Shown: positions 1 through 5,641 of the stretch, piece by piece
How the letters are laid out: the number at the start of each line of letters is the position of its first letter
Position numbering within the stretch: the stretch's first letter is position 1
NCBI GenBank assembly: GCA_902373545.1
Contig: CABKMZ010000075.1
Coordinates: forward strand, 1-9,661
Length of the DNA: 9,661 nt
Direction of reading: 5' to 3'
Source: an uncultured Actinomyces sp.
Lineage (GTDB): Bacteria > Actinomycetota > Actinomycetes > Actinomycetales > Actinomycetaceae
Program-made: the position numbers and the translations under genes
The notes under the pieces: generated by a model
Told to the model about the DNA's origin: nothing
Database searches by the model: none
Seen by the model: only the letters and a program-made list of their open reading frames with translations

Positions 1-1
1 G

Positions 2-592
2 CCCCAGCCGACCCCGGATCCCGCGCCCCAGCCTCGCAGTGGCCAGTGGAAGTCCGGATACTTCGGCTGGTGGTACGCCTACTCTGACGGCACCTACGCC
101 GCCAACGAGACACTGGTGATCGATGGGCTGACCTACCGCTTCGACGCGAGCGGCTACCTGAAGATGGGCTGGGTCTACGAGGAAGGACACTGGTACTTCC
201 ACGGCGCATCGGGCGCCCAGCAGATCGGCTGGGTCAAGGACCGCGGCACCTGGTACTACTTCGACCCCGCGTCGGGTGCGATGGCAACCGGGTGGACCAT
301 GATCGGTGGACAGTGGTACCTGCTGTCCGAAAACGGCACCGTGCGCACCGGATGGGTGAGGGACGGTGGCGCCTGGTACTACCTGACGCCATCTGGAGCG
401 ATGGCCATCGGATGGCAGCATCTGGGCGGCGCCTGGTATCACTTCGGCGCGAACGGCATGATGCACACCGGCTGGATCCAGGACGGGCCCACGTGGTTCT
501 ACCTGCGTGGTGACGGCTCCATGGCTACCGGCTGGGAGCTGATCGGCGGAACCTGGTACCAGTTCGCGCCCTCGGGTGCCTGGATCGGGTAA
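2..592 (+). CDS. Surface protein with GW-type cell-wall-binding repeats (C-terminal part, 5' end outside window)
   Basis: The frame is open from base 2 to the TAA at 590-592, so the gene starts upstream of the window and only about 196 residues are visible. It begins in a Pro-rich linker (PQPTPDPAPQP), followed by a Trp/Tyr-rich block (WKSGYFGWWYAYSDG) and then seven tandem units of about 20 residues, each starting GW and carrying a WYxF/WYYL core with a GxMxT end. This is the pattern of the choline-binding/cell-wall-binding repeat families (CW_binding_1 and relatives). Such repeats usually anchor murein hydrolases, adhesins or other exported proteins to the envelope by non-covalent binding. 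The catalytic or adhesive N-terminal domain is not in the window, so the function is unknown. The in-frame GTG at 116 lies inside the repeat region, without a ribosome binding site, and is not a start. The family call is strong; the ligand (choline or another wall component) is not shown by the sequence. Confidence 0.85.
   Translation, partial: PQPTPDPAPQPRSGQWKSGYFGWWYAYSDGTYAANETLVIDGLTYRFDASGYLKMGWVYEEGHWYFHGASGAQQIGWVKDRGTWYYFDPASGAMATGWTMIGGQWYLLSENGTVRTGWVRDGGAWYYLTPSGAMAIGWQHLGGAWYHFGANGMMHTGWIQDGPTWFYLRGDGSMATGWELIGGTWYQFAPSGAWIG
167..589 (+). repeat. Seven tandem GW cell-wall-binding repeats (protein level)
   Basis: The units start GWVYEEGHWY, GWVKDRGTWYY, GWTMIGGQWY, GWVRDGGAWYY, GWQHLGGAWY, GWIQDGPTWFY and GWELIGGTWY. 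From the second unit on, units with a charged D-R/D-G segment alternate with units that carry a hydrophobic-GG segment, giving a higher-order period of about 40 residues. The array runs to the last residue of the protein and ends APSGAWIG. Confidence 0.8.
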
Positions 593-612
593 CCGAACCT
601 GCGCATGATCGA

Positions 613-647
613 CGAGGCCGTGGCCGGGTGTTCCGGCTGCGGCCTCG
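613..647. terminator. Hairpin between convergent genes, probable bidirectional terminator
   Basis: The arms cgaggccg (613-620) and cggcctcg (640-647) are perfect complements. They continue through two G-T pairs into gccgg/ccggc around a 5-base loop (gtgtt), giving a stem of about 15 pairs. It sits between the stop of the wall-binding gene (592) and the stop of the minus-strand coaA (659), the place for a shared terminator. No clear T-tract follows on either strand, so termination strength is uncertain. Confidence 0.6.
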
Positions 648-658
648 TTCGGTGGGGG

Positions 659-1669
659 TCAGTCTTTGCGTATCGCCAGCGACTCGACGCGGTGGTCGGG
701 GCCCTTCGTGAAGATGAGGGTCGCGCGCTCGCGGGTCGGCTGGATGTTTTCGCGCAGGTTGGGCAGGTTGATCGCGTTCCAGACGACGTGGGCGGTCGAG
801 ACGGCCTCGTCGTCGGTCAGCGAGGCGTAGGTCTTGAAGTAGGAGTCCTCGCGCGAGAAAGCGGTCGCGCGCAGCTTGAGGAAACGATCGACGTACCACT
901 GCTCGATGAGCTTTTCGTCGGCGTCGACGTAGATGGAAAAGTCGAAGTAGTCCGAGACGGCCACCGAGATGGAACCGGGTGCCGAGCGCGGCGGCTGGAG
1001 CACGTTGAGGCCCTCGACGATGAGGATGTCGGGGCGGTCCACGTCAACGTAGGTGTCGGGCACGATGTCGTAGGTGACGTGCGAGTACACCGGGGCTTTT
1101 GCGTGCGGGTTGCCGGCCTTCACCGAGGCGAGGAACGAAATGAGGGCCGAGCGGTCGTAGGACTCGGGGAACCCCTTGCGGGCGATGAGGGAGCGTTCCT
1201 GCAGGATCCGGTTCGGGTAGAGGAAGCCGTCGGTGGTCACCAGGTCCACGCGCGGCGTGGAGTCCCAGCGGGAGAGCAGCAGCTGGAGGAGGCGCGCGAC
1301 CGTTGACTTGCCGACGGCGACAGAGCCGGCGATGCCGATGACGAAGGGGGTCGAGTGGCCTTCGGGTTCGCCCAGGAACGCGTGGCGCTCGGCGGCGGTG
1401 CGGCGGCGCCCGTCGATGTAGAGCTGGAGAAGGGCCGACAGGGGCCGGTAAATCATGTCGACCTCGGTCATGTCGATGGGGTCGCCTAGCGAGGCGATCT
1501 GATCGATGTCTTCTTGCGTGAGCGGCAGGGGAGTGCGGTCCGTCAGGCGGTCCCACGCGCAGCGGTCGAAGCGGGCGTAGGGGCTGGGATTGGCCCGCCA
1601 TCCCACGTTCGGAGCCGCTGTTGACGAGGCCGTGGCTGGGGTGTGCGAGGAGGCGTCAGTGGTGCTCAC
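659..1669 (-). CDS. coaA: Type I pantothenate kinase
   Basis: Phosphorylates pantothenate with ATP, the first and usually regulated step of coenzyme A synthesis; cytosolic. The protein (336 aa with the chosen start) carries the Walker A loop GSVAVGKST at residues 115-123, then [27 protein letters not shown] and [13 protein letters not shown]. It ends with [20 protein letters not shown]. All of these match the bacterial CoaA family closely (E. coli CoaA is 316 aa). The N-terminus has a Ser/Thr/Ala-rich tail of about 20 residues before the conserved [11 protein letters not shown] region. The start is the GTG ending at 1669 because AGGGAG lies 9 nt upstream; a GTG ending at 1687 would add six residues but has no ribosome binding site. 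The stop is TGA at 659-661. The gene is transcribed divergently from glmS. Confidence 0.95.
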   Translation of the reverse strand: MSTTDASSHTPATASSTAAPNVGWRANPSPYARFDRCAWDRLTDRTPLPLTQEDIDQIASLGDPIDMTEVDMIYRPLSALLQLYIDGRRRTAAERHAFLGEPEGHSTPFVIGIAGSVAVGKSTVARLLQLLLSRWDSTPRVDLVTTDGFLYPNRILQERSLIARKGFPESYDRSALISFLASVKAGNPHAKAPVYSHVTYDIVPDTYVDVDRPDILIVEGLNVLQPPRSAPGSISVAVSDYFDFSIYVDADEKLIEQWYVDRFLKLRATAFSREDSYFKTYASLTDDEAVSTAHVVWNAINLPNLRENIQPTRERATLIFTKGPDHRVESLAIRKD

Positions 1670-1786
1670 GGGCTTATTCTCCCTCACATGGGCGCATGTG
1701 CGCGCCCCGTGTTCACCTGACGTTCACCACGTGAAGCGACACACGTTGGGTACCGCGGGCGGGGTGGGTGTGTTGAAATTAGTTCC
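1670..1786. promoter_or_regulatory. Divergent coaA-glmS control region
   Basis: This short gap must hold the promoters of both genes. It contains cacatg-ggcg-catgtg (1685-1700), ttcac-cac-gtgaa (1723-1735) and two copies of gttcacc 11 bp apart (1711 and 1722), any of which could be operator half-sites. For glmS, a weak -10-like TGAAAT (1774-1779) lies exactly 7 nt before the ATG, and there is no ribosome binding site at normal distance. A leaderless glmS mRNA is therefore possible, but a good -35 is missing. No promoter for coaA was recognised with confidence. Confidence 0.4.
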
Positions 1787-3700
1787 ATGTGTGGAATTGT
1801 TGGACATATTGGATGCAAGGCCTCCCAGCGCAGCCGCGAGGTGATCCTCGGCGGTCTCGCACGCCTGGAGTACCGCGGATACGACTCGGCGGGCATCGCC
1901 CTGGCCTCGGATGAGGGCCTGTACGTGCGCCGCGCGGTCGGTAAGCTCGTCAACCTCGTCGAAGAGGTCGACGCGGACAGCCCCGCCGACGCCTACGCCG
2001 GCATCGGGCACACCCGGTGGGCCACGCACGGTCGCCCCACGGTCGCGAACGCTCACCCCCATACCAGCCCCGACGGGCGCTTCTCGCTCGTTCACAACGG
2101 CATTATCGAAAACGCGGACACCCTGCGTGCCGCCCTCGTCGCCGACGGCGAGACCTTCGCCTCCGAGACCGACACCGAGGTGGTCGTCCACCTTCTGGCG
2201 CGCGCCTACGATGAGGCAACCCCGGCCTCGTACACGGGGGACGTCGCGGGGCTCGTCGGCGCGGACGAGGAGGTCGCCCGCCGCCTCGTCGTCGCCATGC
2301 GCGTGGTCACCGCCCAGCTGCACGGTACCTTCACGCTGCTGGTGGTCAGTACCGAGTCTCCGAACGTCATCGTCGCGGCCCGCCGCTCCTCCCCGCTGGT
2401 CATCGGCCTGGGCGAGGGTGAGAACTTCCTCGGTTCCGACGTCCTGGCCTTCGTCGAACACACGAACCGCGCGCTCGAGGTCGGCCAGGACGAGGTCGTG
2501 GTCGTCTCCGCGACCGGTGTGACCGTCATCGACCCCAGCGGCAACCCCGTCGAGCGCGCGGCGTACGAGGTTGACTTCTCCTCCGATCGCGCCACCAAGA
2601 ACGGCTGGCCGACCTTCATGGAGAAGGAAATCCACGAGCAGCCCGAGGCCGTGGGTGCGACCCTGGCCGATCGCATCGACTCTCACGGACACCTGGCCCT
2701 GGACGAGGTGCGCATCCCCGAGCACGTCCTGCGCTCCGTCGACAAGGTCATCATGATCGGCTGCGGCACCGCCTCCTACGCGGGCCAGGTCGCCCGCTAC
2801 GCGATCGAGCACTGGTGCCGCATCCCCTGCGAGGTCGAGCTCTCCAGCGAGTTCCGCTACCGCGACCCGGTGGTGGGCGAGAAGACGCTGGTCGTCGCCA
2901 TCTCGCAGAGCGGCGAAACCATGGACACCATCCAGGCGATCCGCCACGCCCGCGAGCAGGGCGCCAAGGTCGTCGCCATCGTGAATACGCCCGGCTCGAC
3001 GATCTCGCGCGAATCTGACGCCGTGATCCTCACCCACGCCGGCCCCGAGATCGCGGTCGCCTCCACGAAGGCCTTCACCGCGCAGGTCACCGCCTGCTAC
3101 ATCCTGGGCCTGTACCTGGCGCAGGTGCGCGGCAACAAGTACGCCGACGAGATCGCCGACTACATGGAGAAGCTCGCGCGCGTCCCCGAGGCCATCGCCC
3201 GCATCCTCGAGAGCGGCGAGACGGTCCGCCAGTTCGCCCGCACGATGCAGGACGCAACCTCGGTCATCTACCTGGGTCGCCACGTCGGTTTCCCCGTCGC
3301 CCTCGAGGGGGCGCTCAAGCTCAAGGAAATCTGCTACATCCATGCCGAGGGATTCGCCGCCGGCGAGCTCAAGCACGGCCCCATCGCGCTCGTGGACGAG
3401 GGGCAGCCGGTCATCGTCATCGTGCCAACCCCGCGCCGCCCCGAGCTGCACGGCAAGGTCCTGGCCAACATCGCCGAGGTCCGCGCCCGCGGCGCCCGCA
3501 CGATCGTGGTCGCCGAGGAAGGGGACACCTCCGTCGATGAGTTCGCCGAGGTCGTCTTCCGCGTGCCCCCCGTGCCGACCCTGTACGCGCCTCTCCTGAC
3601 CGTCGTGCCGCTGCAGATCTTCGCGTGCGAGCTCGCCTCCGTCAAGGGGCTGGACGTCGACCAGCCGCGCAACCTCGCCAAGTCCGTGACCGTGGAGTAA
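1787..3700 (+). CDS. glmS: Glutamine-fructose-6-phosphate aminotransferase (isomerizing), glucosamine-6-phosphate synthase
   Basis: Makes glucosamine-6-phosphate from fructose-6-phosphate and glutamine, feeding UDP-GlcNAc and peptidoglycan synthesis. The 637-residue protein starts MCGIVG, so Cys2 becomes the N-terminal nucleophile of the class II glutamine amidotransferase domain (about residues 2-230). That domain also shows LEYRGYDSAG (27-36), GHTRWATHG (74-82) and HNGIIEN (103-109). Two SIS isomerase domains follow: the first has GCGTASYAG (325-333) and SQSGETMDT (373-381). The second has EGALKLKEICYIHAEGFAAG (507-526), then ELKHGP. The C-terminus DQPRNLAKSVTVE is the typical GlmS end with the catalytic Lys. 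The length is slightly above E. coli GlmS (609 aa), mainly in an insert near residues 145-165. The gene appears complete and intact, is divergent from coaA, and is followed by its own terminator. Confidence 0.97.
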   Translation: MCGIVGHIGCKASQRSREVILGGLARLEYRGYDSAGIALASDEGLYVRRAVGKLVNLVEEVDADSPADAYAGIGHTRWATHGRPTVANAHPHTSPDGRFSLVHNGIIENADTLRAALVADGETFASETDTEVVVHLLARAYDEATPASYTGDVAGLVGADEEVARRLVVAMRVVTAQLHGTFTLLVVSTESPNVIVAARRSSPLVIGLGEGENFLGSDVLAFVEHTNRALEVGQDEVVVVSATGVTVIDPSGNPVERAAYEVDFSSDRATKNGWPTFMEKEIHEQPEAVGATLADRIDSHGHLALDEVRIPEHVLRSVDKVIMIGCGTASYAGQVARYAIEHWCRIPCEVELSSEFRYRDPVVGEKTLVVAISQSGETMDTIQAIRHAREQGAKVVAIVNTPGSTISRESDAVILTHAGPEIAVASTKAFTAQVTACYILGLYLAQVRGNKYADEIADYMEKLARVPEAIARILESGETVRQFARTMQDATSVIYLGRHVGFPVALEGALKLKEICYIHAEGFAAGELKHGPIALVDEGQPVIVIVPTPRRPELHGKVLANIAEVRARGARTIVVAEEGDTSVDEFAEVVFRVPPVPTLYAPLLTVVPLQIFACELASVKGLDVDQPRNLAKSVTVE

Positions 3701-3733
3701 CCACCCGCGCGGGGTACTTGTCCTGCGGACGCG

Positions 3734-3778
3734 CCCGGGCCTCGTTCCTCATCCAGGGACGAGGCTCGGGCAGTTTTG
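3734..3778 (+). terminator. Rho-independent terminator of glmS (repeat hairpin copy 1)
   Basis: Arms cccgggcctcgttcc (3734-3748) and gggacgaggctcggg (3756-3770) form a 15-pair stem with two G-T pairs and a 7-base loop (tcatcca). A TTTT run follows at 3774-3777. It stands 33 bases after the glmS stop. Nearly the same hairpin occurs at 5362-5394 and 6603-6638. Confidence 0.85.
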
Positions 3779-3863
3779 TGGTCTGGTTTCAGTTCCTCAT
3801 GCTCGGGGCGACCGTGAAGTCCCCTTGCGTGTTGTACGTGGCAAGCTCTCGACGGCATGTGTG

Positions 3864-3892
3864 CTCACAATTCAATGCCACCCGGCTACCAT
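3864..3892 (+). promoter_or_regulatory. Candidate leaderless promoter of the toxin gene
   Basis: CTCACA (3864-3869, 4 of 6 matches to TTGACA), a 17-bp spacer and TACCAT (3887-3892, fits TANNNT). The ATG at 3900 is 7 nt beyond the -10, so transcription would start at or next to the AUG. There is no usable ribosome binding site, which agrees with a leaderless mRNA. The 120 bases from the glmS terminator to this site show no gene. Confidence 0.4.
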
Positions 3893-3899
3893 GGAGTTC

Positions 3900-4452
3900 A
3901 TGAGCGTCGCAGATGATTCCTCCAGGTCGAATGCGTGTCTCGGCCTGCCTGCGGACTTCTATTGGTATGGCGGCGGCATTGGTACGGCTCAAGAGCACAT
4001 TAGCCTAGCTGTGAATGCTCTCATGGCGGCCATCAAGAAACCGGCGAACCGTCGCTGGAATCCATACCAAGAGGCAATGATCCGAGCGAGTTTTAGAAAG
4101 CGCCTGGAAAAAGCGGCTCAAGGTAAGCTCCGACCACCGGGAGAGCTGAAATCTTTACGCGGGGGGTGCCACTCTCTTTGAGATTCGGTGGCGGGACATC
4201 AATGTTCGCGAAGTTAATCCCTTAGGGAATGAATCCTATGTTCAGGTTGAGATTCGCCTCATCCACGCTCAGCCATACGATCAGCTTGGCCTGTGCATAC
4301 TGGGCCTTCACGCTCATGAGAAGGTAATCGTCGAGGGGGACCCGGCTGCGACCAAGGCCGCGCAAGACGCTGAGATCGGCATTGCCGAAAGCCTTCTCAA
4401 CTCGGGATATTCCACATGCTGGGGTGTCGAGCGGCGCACACAACATGACTGA
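3900..4452 (+). pseudogene. HigB/RelE-like toxin of a TAC module, frameshifted at a G6 run
   Basis: The first frame runs from ATG 3900 to TGA 4179-4181 (MSVADDSS...LKSLRGGCHSL). If one G of the run at 4161-4166 is left out, the frame continues without a stop to TGA 4450-4452 and gives one protein of 183 residues. The join reads LKSLRGGATLFEIRWRD, which resembles the IKPIRGDILELRWHE stretch of M. tuberculosis HigB1 as I recall it, and the general 'LxxLxGxLxElR' core of the HigB/Gp49 toxin family. The continuation LGLCILGLHAHEKV...QDAEIGIAESLL resembles the family's end, where a hydrophobic strand is followed by K/H residues and a helix. HigB-type toxins are ribosome-linked mRNA endonucleases. 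The N-terminal 60 residues are longer than usual and not recognised. An in-frame ATG at 3891 is an alternative start. The broken frame may be real inactivation, a slippage-prone switch or a sequencing error. The toxin call is an inference; the open second frame is directly visible. Confidence 0.6.
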
Positions 4453-4455
4453 AGT

Positions 4456-4485
4456 TTGCATAACGTCATCTCACACTTATATAGT
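4456..4485 (+). promoter_or_regulatory. Promoter of the antitoxin-chaperone pair, leaderless
   Basis: TTGCAT (4456-4461), an 18-bp spacer and TATAGT (4480-4485), with the antitoxin ATG at 4493 exactly 7 nt after the -10. No ribosome binding site precedes the ATG. An inverted repeat, atag-tttaat-ctat (4481-4494), overlaps the -10 and the start codon and is a candidate operator for the XRE protein. It begins four bases after the toxin gene stop and allows expression independent of the toxin promoter. Confidence 0.65.
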
Positions 4486-4492
4486 TTAATCT

Positions 4493-4870
4493 ATGACTTC
4501 AGTGAGTGATGAGATCCTTGAGCGCCGCGCAGATCTGCTGGTCGATGCGAAGGATCGCCTTCTCGAGGATTTGGTAAGCCTCCGCAAGGAGCATAAGCTC
4601 AGCCAGCAGACTGTCGCCGAGCGCATGGGTGTCAGTCAGCCGACGGTCGCTGCGTTTGAACGCTATGACGCTAACCCGACCGTGTCATCCATCATCCGAT
4701 ACGCGATGGCCGTCGACGCACTCCTCGACATTAAGGTTGTCGATGACTGTGGTGAGGGTGTGCCCGCTACGTGGCAGATGACCGGAGCCGCCAAGGCGAC
4801 TGTCCGTGTTCCGGCGACACCGCGTCAGGCGCAGACGATCAGCATTACGCAGGAGCTAGCTCATGTCTGA
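4493..4870 (+). CDS. HigA-like XRE-family antitoxin with C-terminal tail
   Basis: A 125-residue protein with a helical N-terminus (1-28) and a Cro/C1-type helix-turn-helix. The HTH is seen at about residues 27-80 as LRKEHKLSQQTVAERMGVSQ, then PTVAAFERYDANPTVSSIIRYAMAV. After DALLDIKVV (about 75-83) comes a tail of about 40 residues (DDCGEGVPATWQMTG...QTISITQELAHV). This tail is not part of the DNA-binding fold and is probably flexible. In TAC systems such a tail is the chaperone-addiction segment that makes the antitoxin depend on its SecB-like chaperone, and the next gene encodes such a chaperone. The likely role is to bind and neutralise the upstream toxin and repress the operon. The stop (4868-4870) overlaps the next gene by 8 bases, a sign of coupled translation. 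It could instead be a plain phage-type regulator, but both neighbours argue for an antitoxin. Confidence 0.75.
   Translation: MTSVSDEILERRADLLVDAKDRLLEDLVSLRKEHKLSQQTVAERMGVSQPTVAAFERYDANPTVSSIIRYAMAVDALLDIKVVDDCGEGVPATWQMTGAAKATVRVPATPRQAQTISITQELAHV
4851..4855 (+). promoter_or_regulatory. Ribosome binding site of the SecB-like gene
   Basis: AGGAG lies inside the last codons of the antitoxin gene, 7 nt before ATG 4863. It fixes the start of the chaperone gene and supports translation coupled to the antitoxin. Confidence 0.75.
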
Positions 4871-5318
4871 GACCCCCCTCTTGACGAGCATCGACGAGAT
4901 GCTTGAGACTGCACAACTCCAGCTTGCAGACATTCGCTTTGACCACATGTCGATTGATCTTGTGGAAAATGCTCCCCAGGCGGGTTCCGATCTCGAAGGC
5001 AGTGAGTCGACGCCGATCGAGATCAACTGTATGCTCGGCACTCGCCACGAAGGCAAACGTTTCGGAACGCGATTTGAGTTCCAGTTTAAGGCTACGCAGT
5101 GGCAGGCCGTTATCGCGGTCATTACCTACTACGAGGGTTGCCAGGAGTTTGCTCTCGCTCCTGAAGTCCCTGCAGACTTTGCATCGAGAGTCGCGCTCAT
5201 GGCGGCGTTTCCTTATGTTCGTGAAGCCCTCAGTGATCTGACCACGCGGGTTACCGGCACGGCGGTTGTTCTGCCTCTCCTTCGCCCTGGTCAAATCACT
5301 TTCGCTCCCAACAAGTAG
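4863..5318 (+). CDS. SecB-like chaperone of a toxin-antitoxin-chaperone system
   Basis: The 151-residue protein has the length of SecB (about 155 aa). Its C-terminal half carries the family signature FPYVREALSDLTTR (116-129) followed by VVLPLLRPGQITF. This matches the 'FPYxRExxxxLxxR ... LxLxPxxF' end of SecB and, better, the YPYIREYVYDLTGR stretch of the M. tuberculosis Rv1957 chaperone as I recall it. The N-terminal part (LADIRFDHMSIDL, 21-33, then PIEINCMLGTR and RFEFQFKA) alternates polar and hydrophobic residues, as expected for SecB's beta strands. Actinobacteria export proteins without a general SecB, and solitary SecB-like genes there are typically TAC partners. The protein is predicted to bind the C-terminal tail of the XRE antitoxin made just upstream, fold it and protect it from proteases. 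The gene overlaps the antitoxin by 8 bases and is followed by a terminator. Confidence 0.8.
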   Translation: MSETPLLTSIDEMLETAQLQLADIRFDHMSIDLVENAPQAGSDLEGSESTPIEINCMLGTRHEGKRFGTRFEFQFKATQWQAVIAVITYYEGCQEFALAPEVPADFASRVALMAAFPYVREALSDLTTRVTGTAVVLPLLRPGQITFAPNK

Positions 5319-5361
5319 TCCATGCGGTTTTCTTATAGGGTCTGTGCCTCGTGAACGATAA

Positions 5362-5405
5362 CGGGCCTCGTTCCTGATACAGGGACGAGGCCCGGGCTAC
5401 TTTTA
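5362..5405 (+). terminator. Rho-independent terminator after the SecB-like gene (repeat hairpin copy 2)
   Basis: Arms cgggcctcgttcc (5362-5374) and gggacgaggcccg (5382-5394) form a 13-pair stem with a 7-base loop (tgataca), followed by TTTT at 5401-5404. The stem sequence is almost identical to the glmS terminator 1.6 kb upstream. Confidence 0.85.
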
Positions 5406-5641
5406 CGGATCGTTGTCAGATTCCGAAACCTGGGCGTGCGCTGCCTCATGGACGGGGCCTGGTCTGGTGAAAGGCTTCACGACGTACATGTGAAACAGGA
5501 GCCAAAACGGCGACGGAGTTTGCAGGGGTGGGGGAGGGGGAGACTAGCGTGGAAGAGGTGGCGGCGCTCCTGCCGCACCCACCAACGTAAATCACCCCGG
5601 CCTCGTCAATCGGGGCCGCGACCACCCCAGGAGGTGCGCAT
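5406..5641 (+). promoter_or_regulatory. Upstream region and structured leader of the sugar transporter gene
   Basis: I see no convincing gene in this stretch. A weak promoter is possible: TTGCAG (5520-5525), a 19-bp spacer and TAGCGT (5545-5550). The spacer is an unusual G-rich run (ggggtgggggaggggg), G-quadruplex-prone in composition. The presumed leader has two hairpins: ggt(g)gcggc/gccgcacc at 5557-5579 and ccccg/cgggg at 5595-5615. Another short hairpin, gtgaa-aggc-ttcac, is at 5467-5480. The ribosome binding site AGGAGG (5629-5634) is 7 nt before ATG 5642. No known riboswitch class was recognised. Confidence 0.35.

Noticed and set aside
605..1306. Plus-strand ORF opposite coaA
   Set aside because: Its start lies in the terminator hairpin and the product is the mirror of coaA codons.
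1625..1644. Match of gacgaggccgtggc between the coaA N-terminal codons and the hairpin at 613
   Set aside because: Only about 14 bases agree, it is not a hairpin at the second site, and GC-rich codon use explains it.
1736..1786. glmS ribozyme or riboswitch before glmS
   Set aside because: The gap is too short and no glmS ribozyme core was recognised; that element is mainly found in Firmicutes.
1724..3451. 575-codon minus-strand ORF opposite glmS
   Set aside because: Low-complexity D/G/V-rich product typical of the antisense of a GC-rich gene; glmS on the plus strand has full family conservation.
3334..3858. Minus-strand ORF whose protein contains YSTVTDLARLRG
   Set aside because: This stretch is simply the antisense of the conserved GlmS C-terminus (QPRNLAKSVTVE), a frequent false annotation; no start signals support it.
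3700..3890. Small RNA gene or tRNA after glmS
   Set aside because: Apart from the terminator hairpin I found no cloverleaf or other conserved RNA structure.
4222..4461. 79-codon minus-strand ORF inside the toxin gene
   Set aside because: The plus strand here carries the continuation of the toxin frame with family-like features; the antisense frame shows none.
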